64,000 bases of DNA from a candidate division WOR-1 bacterium RIFOXYB2_FULL_45_9 (GTDB lineage Bacteria; Margulisbacteria; WOR-1; O2-12-FULL-45-9; XYB2-FULL-48-7). The translations under genes and the position numbers were made by a program. The notes beneath the pieces were generated by a model. That model saw nothing but the letters and a program-made list of their open reading frames with translations. It was not told the origin of the DNA and ran no database searches. The stretch lies in the NCBI GenBank assembly GCA_001771575.1, contig MEUD01000001.1, positions 541,277 through 605,276 of the forward strand, written 5' to 3'. Below are positions 57,688 through 64,000 of the stretch, one piece after another; within the stretch, counting starts at the first letter, position 1; each line of letters opens with the position of its first letter.

Positions 57688-60032
57688 TCCAAAGAAAATG
57701 GGCTCTTTTCCTGGTCTTTCTCCTGCTGGCCGGCACCGCTTACGGCGCCCAGCCGAGGATCGCCCTGGTACTAAGCGGCGGGATCGCCACCCGGGGGCTT
57801 TCCGAGATCGGCGTGATCAAAGCGCTGGAGGAAGAGGGTATTCCGATCTCATACGTTGCCGGAACAAGCATGGGGGCGGTACTGGGGAGCCTGGTCGCCC
57901 AGGGCTATACGGCAGACGAGATCAAAGCGGTCGCCAAATCGATTGACTGGCTGGACGCCTTTGTCCAATACGCCGATTACAAGAACCTCCTTTTCGGCGA
58001 AAAAGAAAAGTACGGCCAGTACTTGTTCAGGGTCGACCTGGATGGATTGCGGCCGATCATCCCCAACAGCCTGGTCAGCGGCCAAAAACCGGCCCTGATC
58101 TTCAGCGAGATCTCGATCAAAAGCTTAAACGTCAGGAATTTTGACGATTTCCCCCGTCCTTTTCGGGCCAACGCCACCGACCTGGAAACCGGGGAAGAGG
58201 TTGTCCTCGCGTCGGGTTATCTCCCCAAGGTCCTGCAAGCGTCATCGGCGGTCCCGATGATGCTGCCGCCGGTGGAGATGGACGGCCGACTGCTTGGCGA
58301 CGGAGGGATCGTCAACAACCTGCCGGTCAACCTGGTCGAAGAATTTGCTCCCGACCTTATCATCGCCGTTGACCTGGGGATGGAACTGCGCAAAAAAGAA
58401 GAGCTCAAGTCGCTCCTTTCCCTCCTTTCGCAAAACCTCTCGTTCCAGCAGAAAGGGACCAGCTCCGCCAACCGGAAAAAAGCCGGCGTCGTGATCGAGC
58501 CGGACATCTCCGCTTTTAGTTTTTCCGATTTCGACAAGATCGACGCGATCATCGAAGTCGGCTACCGGGCGGCCAAAAAGAAGATCCCGGAGATAAAAAA
58601 AATATTGGCCAGGAAAGGTTTTACGCTAACCCCGCCCCCGCGCCAGCCGACAGGCCCGGCCATTAAAGAGGTCGCCATTGCCGGCGGGACCGTTTATCAA
58701 GAGAAAACGCTCCGCTCCCTGATCGGCTCGACCCCGGAATCAAGCTACGATCCCTTAAGGATCGAGGCCGACCGCCGGAGGCTGGAGAATAAATATTTCT
58801 TTGACGGCTACAAGCTTGCCCGGGTTGTCCCATCGTTTGAAGCGGCCGGCGGACGCCTGACCTTTAACCTTGACGAAGGGAGGATCAAGCACGTTAAATT
58901 TACCGGACGGAAAAACATCAGCTACGTCCTGATGAACAGCCTGGTCAGAAGCCAAAAGCTTTTCAACATCGACAACGTCTCGGAAAACGCCGACCGGATC
59001 TATGCTACCGGCTATTTTGAAAGCGTTGAGTTCATGGTTGTCCCCAACGGCGATGAATACAACCTGCTCTACGTCCTGAAAGAAAAACACGTCAATTCGC
59101 TCGGCGTCGGGCTCCGCTACGACACCTACCAGCACCTCTCCCTGCTGGCCGATTTTACCCTGACCTATTTCAAGTCGCGCAACCTACGGCAGAACCTTTG
59201 GCTCAAGCTCGGCAACGAGTACGATTTTCGCCTGACCTCTGAATTCTGGCCGGAAAACCTGGGCCAGAACCTGGTCGGTGAAGCGACCATTTTTTATTAC
59301 TTAAAAAGCCAGGACATTTACGGCGGCGGGCAGGTCATTTCCACTTTCTACTATGTTCCCAAAGGGGTCAGACTCGGGCTCAAAGCGAACCTGGGACTGC
59401 TCGGCCAGGTGGCGGCCGGTTTTGAGAAGATAAGCGTCGCCAACGAACGGGTCTTTACCCTGCTGGCCGACGAGAATGTTGCCAAATACACTTTAAGCAC
59501 CAGGCTCGATTTTTTAGACGATCCGGTCTTCCCCGGCAAAGGGATCGCGGCCAGGCTGGCCTGGCAGACCGGGGTCAAACAATGGGGAGGAGAGTACGAA
59601 TACACCAAAAACCTGAACGACTTGAGCGTTTACTTCACCCTGCCGTCGGAGCAGACCTTCTTTTTTATCGGCCGGGGATATTTTAGCGGCGGCAACCTCC
59701 CCCTCTTCGAATATTACCGGGTCGGCGGGGAAGAGAACCTGATCGGCTACGGCCGGAACAAGTTCCTCAACAAAAATCTGGTCGCTGGCCGGCTGGGGGT
59801 CCGTTTTCCGGTCGCGACGCCGACGACCGGGGTGATCGACGGGGTTTATCTCTCTCTTCTGCAAGACATGGCCTGCCCGGCGGCCGACCCGTCGCAGATC
59901 ACGGCCGACCGGTTCTATAAAGGTTACGGGGGGGAAATTTCGTTCACAACCCTGCTCGGGTTAAACGGCCGGGCAAGCCTGGGGATCGGCGAAATGGTCT
60001 ATCTCTTTCTCTCGATCGGGAGCGAGTTTTAA
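57684..60032 (+). CDS. patatin-like phospholipase fused to POTRA/BamA-type beta-barrel (type Vd-like)
   Basis: ALVLSGGIATRGLSEIGVIKALEEEGIPISYVAGTSMGAVLGSL; LGDGGIVNNLPV; POTRA and barrel ending ...YLFLSIGSEF. Confidence 0.85.
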   Translation: MIQRKWALFLVFLLLAGTAYGAQPRIALVLSGGIATRGLSEIGVIKALEEEGIPISYVAGTSMGAVLGSLVAQGYTADEIKAVAKSIDWLDAFVQYADYKNLLFGEKEKYGQYLFRVDLDGLRPIIPNSLVSGQKPALIFSEISIKSLNVRNFDDFPRPFRANATDLETGEEVVLASGYLPKVLQASSAVPMMLPPVEMDGRLLGDGGIVNNLPVNLVEEFAPDLIIAVDLGMELRKKEELKSLLSLLSQNLSFQQKGTSSANRKKAGVVIEPDISAFSFSDFDKIDAIIEVGYRAAKKKIPEIKKILARKGFTLTPPPRQPTGPAIKEVAIAGGTVYQEKTLRSLIGSTPESSYDPLRIEADRRRLENKYFFDGYKLARVVPSFEAAGGRLTFNLDEGRIKHVKFTGRKNISYVLMNSLVRSQKLFNIDNVSENADRIYATGYFESVEFMVVPNGDEYNLLYVLKEKHVNSLGVGLRYDTYQHLSLLADFTLTYFKSRNLRQNLWLKLGNEYDFRLTSEFWPENLGQNLVGEATIFYYLKSQDIYGGGQVISTFYYVPKGVRLGLKANLGLLGQVAAGFEKISVANERVFTLLADENVAKYTLSTRLDFLDDPVFPGKGIAARLAWQTGVKQWGGEYEYTKNLNDLSVYFTLPSEQTFFFIGRGYFSGGNLPLFEYYRVGGEENLIGYGRNKFLNKNLVAGRLGVRFPVATPTTGVIDGVYLSLLQDMACPAADPSQITADRFYKGYGGEISFTTLLGLNGRASLGIGEMVYLFLSIGSEF

Positions 60033-60496
60033 AGCTTGATCGTATCCGGCAGGCGAAACTTGCCGGAAGCGGAAAGGGGTGAAGAGACCGCCACCCCAAA
60101 AGCCCCCGCGCTGATCGTCCCGTCAATTTGATAATCGACGTCCTTATTGCCGCTCGCCAGCCGCTGGACCACCGACAAGAGAGAGCCAAAGACCGCGTCA
60201 TAACCGACCATAACCGGGATGGTGATCGGTTTTTTCTGGTTGGCGGTCATGGTGAACCCGGGCCGAGTTTCGTCGAGCAGGGGTTTGTTGTTGATCTGGA
60301 CCTTATAAGAGTACTGGTTGATCGTCAGGTCGACCGGGTTGGGGTTGGTCACGTCAAAGTTGAAGTTGACCTCGATCCCTGCCGAAGTCACCCGGCCGAT
60401 ATTATAATCGCGGTAGACCGCTTTGGGTCCCTCAAAGTTAACGCATCCGGTCAAAAACAAAGCCAGAAACATTAAGGGGAATATTTTTTTTATCAT
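60029..60496 (-). CDS. LEA type 2/WHy-domain lipoprotein
   Basis: lipobox LFLTGCVNF; SAGIEVNFNFDVTNPNPVDLTINQYSYKVQINNKPL. Confidence 0.78.
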   Translation of the reverse strand: MIKKIFPLMFLALFLTGCVNFEGPKAVYRDYNIGRVTSAGIEVNFNFDVTNPNPVDLTINQYSYKVQINNKPLLDETRPGFTMTANQKKPITIPVMVGYDAVFGSLLSVVQRLASGNKDVDYQIDGTISAGAFGVAVSSPLSASGKFRLPDTIKL

Positions 60497-60538
60497 AGTT
60501 GAATGATATCAATTGAAAATTAGTAAGGCAAGGGTTTT

Positions 60539-60564
60539 AAGCTTAAAGCTGTAAGCTTAAAGCT
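60539..60564. repeat. tandem direct repeat AAGCTTAAAGCT (2-bp spacer) upstream of crp/fnr gene
   Basis: 60539-60550 and 60553-60564. Confidence 0.75.
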
Positions 60565-60569
60565 CCGTT

Positions 60570-60578
60570 TGATATACT
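60570..60578 (+). promoter_or_regulatory. extended -10 TGATATACT, 8 nt before ATG 60587
   Basis: TGnTATACT, no SD before the start. Confidence 0.6.
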
Positions 60579-60586
60579 TTATGATC

Positions 60587-61195
60587 ATGGACAAAGAAAT
60601 CCTGGCTCTGGGGATTGAAAAGAGCTTTCGCGCGGACGAGACGATCTTTGAAGCGGGGGGCGAGGCCGGGGGATTTTACTATCTTCTCTCCGGCGAAGTT
60701 AGAATTTTTAAGATGGACGAAGCGGGAATGGAAGTCGAGATCGCCCGGGTCGGGCCGGATGGTTATATCGGCGAAGCGATCATCTTCACTCAAGACGCCT
60801 ACCCCCTCTTTGCCCAGGCGGTCAAAGAGAGCAAGACCCTCTATTTCCCCAAAGATAAAGTTCTGCGAGCGATCGAGCGCTCCCCAAAGATCGCGCTGAC
60901 CTTCATCAAGGTCCTGGCGGAAAAGTGCGTCACCCTCAACCGGCGGCTGGAGACGATCGGCCTCAAAAGCATTCGCCAGCGGCTGATCCACTATCTGGCC
61001 GGCCAATGCTCGCGGGACGGCCGCTGTCTTATTAAGCTGACGACAAGCAAGACCGATCTCGCCCGCCGGCTCGGGACGATCAGCGAGACCCTCTCCCGGA
61101 ACTTTAAGGCCTTGGAAGATGAAGGGCTGATCGAGGTCAAGGCGAGCGACATCTTGATTAAAAACTGCGCCAAGATTAAGGCGGAGATTATTTAG
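60587..61195 (+). CDS. Crp/Fnr family transcriptional regulator
   Basis: cNMP fold FYYLLSGEVRIFK; HTH TSKTDLARRLGTISETLSRNFKALEDEGLIEV; alternative start ATG 60581. Confidence 0.88.
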   Translation: MDKEILALGIEKSFRADETIFEAGGEAGGFYYLLSGEVRIFKMDEAGMEVEIARVGPDGYIGEAIIFTQDAYPLFAQAVKESKTLYFPKDKVLRAIERSPKIALTFIKVLAEKCVTLNRRLETIGLKSIRQRLIHYLAGQCSRDGRCLIKLTTSKTDLARRLGTISETLSRNFKALEDEGLIEVKASDILIKNCAKIKAEII

Positions 61196-61245
61196 CTTTC
61201 CGACCTGTTGAAAATATCGTATAATTAGAAGGATAGTCGTCTTGT

Positions 61246-61317
61246 GGCCCCATTGTCTAACGGTTAGGACGCGGCCCTCTCAAGGCCGAGGCGGGGGTTC
61301 GATTCCCCCTGGGGCTA
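61246..61317 (+). tRNA. tRNA-Glu (anticodon CTC)
   Basis: GGCCCCATTGTCTAACGGTTAGGACGCGGCCCTCTCAAGGCCG...GGTTCGATTCCCCCTGGGGCTA. Confidence 0.95.
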
Positions 61318-61449
61318 TAAGAACTAAATTTCGGCTCTTCACCGGCAAATAATGACTCACCACCCCTTTTTCACATATTAATGTAAACAAATGCCATCTT
61401 TACATTTTTCCATAATTTATGCTACAATTTTAATTAAGAGGTGTTTTTT

Positions 61450-62325
61450 ATGGCAAACAAGCTAAAATTGGGTCTTCCAAAAGGGAGCCTGCAAGAATCG
61501 ACATTCGAACTTTTTCGTAAAGCGGGTTGGAATATCAAGGGATCTTCCCGTTCTTACTATCCAAACATTGACGATGACGAGATCGAGATCATGCTGATCA
61601 GGGCGCAGGAGATGGCCCGCTACATTGAAGACAAGGTCCTGGACGCGGGATTGACCGGTACCGATTGGGTGATGGAATCGGGATGCAAAGTAAAAAAAGT
61701 GGCCGACCTGGTTTACGCCAAACAAGGGATGCGCAAGGTCCGCTGGGTCCTGGCAGTGCCGGAAAACAGCAAGATCAAAAGCGTCAAAGACCTTAAGGGA
61801 AAAAGGATCGCCACCGAGCTGGTCAACGTCGCCAAAAAATACCTTAAAGAAAACAAAGTGACCGCCGACGTTGAATTCTCCTGGGGGGCGACCGAAGCCA
61901 AGCCCCCGGTTCTGGCCGACGCGATTATCGAATTGACCGAGACCGGTTCGTCGCTCAAGGCCAACCACCTCAAGATCATCGACACCGTTTTGGAATCAAA
62001 CACGGTCGTTATCTCCAACCAGGAGTGCCTGGATGACCCGTGGAAAAAAGAGAAACTTGATAACCTGATCCTTCTGCTCAAAGGGGCGCTGACCGCCGAA
62101 AGCAAGGTCGGGCTAAAGATGAACGTCATCAAGAGCAGACTGCGGACGATCCTCTCCATCCTCCCCGCCCTGCAAACCCCAACGGTGGCGGAACTCTCGG
62201 ACCCCGACTGGGTCGACGTCGACACCATTTTGGACGAAAGCGTCATGCGGGATTTGATCCCCAAACTGAAAAAAGCGGGGGCTAAGGGGATTGTCGAATA
62301 TCCGTTGAACAAAGTTATTTATTGA
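61450..62325 (+). CDS. hisG: ATP phosphoribosyltransferase, long form
   Basis: [33 protein letters not shown]-terminal regulatory domain; AGAGGTG SD. Confidence 0.88.
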   Translation: MANKLKLGLPKGSLQESTFELFRKAGWNIKGSSRSYYPNIDDDEIEIMLIRAQEMARYIEDKVLDAGLTGTDWVMESGCKVKKVADLVYAKQGMRKVRWVLAVPENSKIKSVKDLKGKRIATELVNVAKKYLKENKVTADVEFSWGATEAKPPVLADAIIELTETGSSLKANHLKIIDTVLESNTVVISNQECLDDPWKKEKLDNLILLLKGALTAESKVGLKMNVIKSRLRTILSILPALQTPTVAELSDPDWVDVDTILDESVMRDLIPKLKKAGAKGIVEYPLNKVIY

Positions 62326-62618
62326 TCCCTTCTGTCTTCGCTCCGCTCAGACATCTCCCCCTTAGTAAGGGGGAGATTGAGAGGGGGTTTTAGCAGTTCT
62401 TCCACCAAATCAACTATATCTTTTACGGTCGAGATGCTTTCCAAGCGGGCTTCGGGAATATCCAGCTGGTATTTTTTGTCCAGAGCGGCAAAGATCTCAA
62501 CTCCCAACAACGAATCTACCCCCAGATCCTGAAAAATATCGGTCTCAAGTCTTACCTTTTCTTGCGGGACTTTGATCACTTTGGCGATCAAAGCGACGAT
62601 CTCTTGTTCATTTCCCAT
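62319..62618 (-). CDS. acyl carrier protein with repeat-derived C-terminal tail
   Basis: [29 protein letters not shown] phosphopantetheine site; tail [21 protein letters not shown]. Confidence 0.88.
   Translation of the reverse strand: MGNEQEIVALIAKVIKVPQEKVRLETDIFQDLGVDSLLGVEIFAALDKKYQLDIPEARLESISTVKDIVDLVEELLKPPLNLPLTKGEMSERSEDRRDQ
62353..62377. repeat. 25-nt perfect palindrome ATCTCCCCCTTA-G-TAAGGGGGAGAT
   Basis: 12-bp arms with 1-nt centre, inside the ACP 3' end and followed by gagagggggttt. Confidence 0.85.
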
Positions 62619-63984
62619 CGGCCAGCTCCTTTTTCACCGCCAATCTTTTGATCTTGAGCAGTCTGGTCTTGGGAAGCTCGCGGCGGCGAATGACCAGGTT
62701 GACCCGCTTAAATTCGGCCAGTTGCTTATTGAGCTCATGGACCTGCCGGTTGATCTCCGCGTCGCTGACCCCCTCTTTGGGGACCACCACCGCCACAACC
62801 TTTTCGGTCCCCCGGCGGATCCCTTCGCCGATCTTTTCCCCGATCACAGCGCTTTCGGCGACTCCAGGGAGTTTGTTCAAACGCTCTTCGATCTCTTCCG
62901 GATAAACGTTGACCCCCGAGCCGGTGACGATTATCTCTTTGATCCGTCCGGTAATAAAGAGGAATCCATCCTCGTCAAGATAACCGACATCGCCGGTCTT
63001 GAGCCATTTATCTTTCATCACTTCAGACGTCAGATCGGGACGCTGGTAGTAGCCTCGCATCACGTTGGGGCCGGAGACCAATATCTCCCCCGGACCGTCG
63101 CTGTTGGCAATCATCACCTTGACCCCGGGGAGGATCTGACCGACCGAACCGAGCCGGTTGGCGGTCAAACGGTTCACCGCGACGATCGGCGACGTTTCGG
63201 TCAAGCCGTAACCCTGCAGAACGGTAAAGCCAAGGAGGGAATATTTATGGACCAGGTCGGGACTGATCGCCGCACCGCCGGAAGCAAAAAAGCGGACCTT
63301 ACCACCGAACTTCTTGTGGACCATGCGGAAAAGATACCTGCCGATATTTACCCCGATCACATCGACAAAAAAGGCCGACAGGCTCAAGAGAAGATCAAAA
63401 AGCTTCTTCTTCCCGCTCTCTTCGGCCTGGCGCATGATCCCTTCAAAAATGATCTGGTAAAGCATCGGGACGCCGCACATGATCGTCACCCCGGTCTCCT
63501 GCATGATCCTGACCAGGACGTTTGATTTGAGGCTGTCGGTATAGGTGATACAGCTTCCGCGGCAGAATGGGGCCAAAAATCCGGCGGTCGTCTCAAACGT
63601 GTGCGAAAGCGGGAGGACCGACAGCATGTTGTCGCCGGGCCCGATCTTAAAAAGCGAAGCGACCGCGTCAGCATTGGAGGTCAGGTTCCGATGGGTCAGG
63701 ACGATCCCTTTTGGACTGCCGGTCGTTCCGGAGGTGTAGACGATCGAAGCGATATCGTCACCATTGATCTCCGGCCGGTCGAATTTGGCCGGCTCCGGCA
63801 GGGTCGCGAAGCGCTCCATTAAGAGAATGTGGAGGCCGGCAAAAACCCCCTGATGGCTGGCGGAAATCTTTTGGGAGATGATCGCCGCTTTGGGCCGGCA
63901 ATCGGCCAGGAGAGGAGCGATATCTTCGACCCGCAGGGCGGAATCAAGCGGAACAGCGACCGCGCCTAAAGTGGCAACCGCCAA
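62608..63984 (-). CDS. AMP-dependent synthetase / acyl ligase (5' end beyond window)
   Basis: IVYTSGTTGSPKGIVLTHRNL; GYGLTETSPIVAVN; KTGDVGYLDEDGFLFITGR. Confidence 0.92.
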   Translation of the reverse strand: MAVATLGAVAVPLDSALRVEDIAPLLADCRPKAAIISQKISASHQGVFAGLHILLMERFATLPEPAKFDRPEINGDDIASIVYTSGTTGSPKGIVLTHRNLTSNADAVASLFKIGPGDNMLSVLPLSHTFETTAGFLAPFCRGSCITYTDSLKSNVLVRIMQETGVTIMCGVPMLYQIIFEGIMRQAEESGKKKLFDLLLSLSAFFVDVIGVNIGRYLFRMVHKKFGGKVRFFASGGAAISPDLVHKYSLLGFTVLQGYGLTETSPIVAVNRLTANRLGSVGQILPGVKVMIANSDGPGEILVSGPNVMRGYYQRPDLTSEVMKDKWLKTGDVGYLDEDGFLFITGRIKEIIVTGSGVNVYPEEIEERLNKLPGVAESAVIGEKIGEGIRRGTEKVVAVVVPKEGVSDAEINRQVHELNKQLAEFKRVNLVIRRRELPKTRLLKIKRLAVKKELADGK

Positions 63985-64000
63985 ATAAGCGAGCGGCCAT

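Noticed and set aside
62353-62377. Palindrome considered solely as a hisG/ACP bidirectional terminator
   Set aside because: No clean T-tract directly after the stem on either strand and it lies inside the ACP ORF; a dispersed repeat is the better explanation, though termination is not excluded
62572-63525. 317-aa plus-strand ORF opposite the acyl ligase
   Set aside because: Long but shadows a clear AMP-ligase with canonical motifs; translation rich in D/H/R/Q as in other shadow ORFs here

Overview
This 64-kb window looks like chromosome from a diderm, flagellated, uncultured-type bacterium of moderate GC, gene-dense and mostly transcribed on the minus strand. Lineage is not determinable without a search. 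I see no phage, transposase or CRISPR. Main blocks: (1) ~0-15.9 kb, a long minus-strand operon for a pseudaminic/nonulosonic-acid-like surface sugar. It holds PseB, PseC, PseI, PseH-like GNATs, two cytidylyltransferases, a flippase, a divergent dehydroquinate-synthase-like cyclase, a B12-radical SAM, a Gfo/Idh/MocA and a class III aminotransferase, and it is headed by a 74-aa MerR/excisionase-type HTH gene. (2) 15.9-22.5 kb, LhgO-like oxidoreductase, Wzz/Wza export and glycosyltransferases. (3) 22.5-25.6 kb, two tRNA pairs (Thr-Thr and Phe-Lys) flanking three envelope-type genes. (4) 25.6-31.6 kb, rmlB/rmlA, rph, coaD, rsmD, recG, rpmB. (5) 31.6-42.3 kb, a flagellar operon (fliJ-I-H-G'-F-E, flgC-B, sigma-28, flgJ-I-H-A-G-F) with a short FliG-like protein lacking the torque domain. 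(6) 42.3-52.2 kb, a GATase, an Rrf2/NrdD-tail operon and a MarR-MFP-RND-TolC efflux operon. (7) 52.2-64 kb, B12-radical SAM, nucleotidyl cyclase, patatin/BamA (type Vd) protein, Crp/Fnr, tRNA-Glu, HisG and ACP/acyl-ligase. Two observations stand out. First, a consensus promoter (TTGACA-17-TATACT) fires directly at the ATG of the operon-leading HTH gene, with 10-bp-phased GACTAG direct repeats just upstream; this resembles the BldC mode of binding direct repeats. Second, sigma70-type -10 boxes sit 6-10 nt from ATGs without a Shine-Dalgarno at several genes, suggesting widespread leaderless mRNAs.
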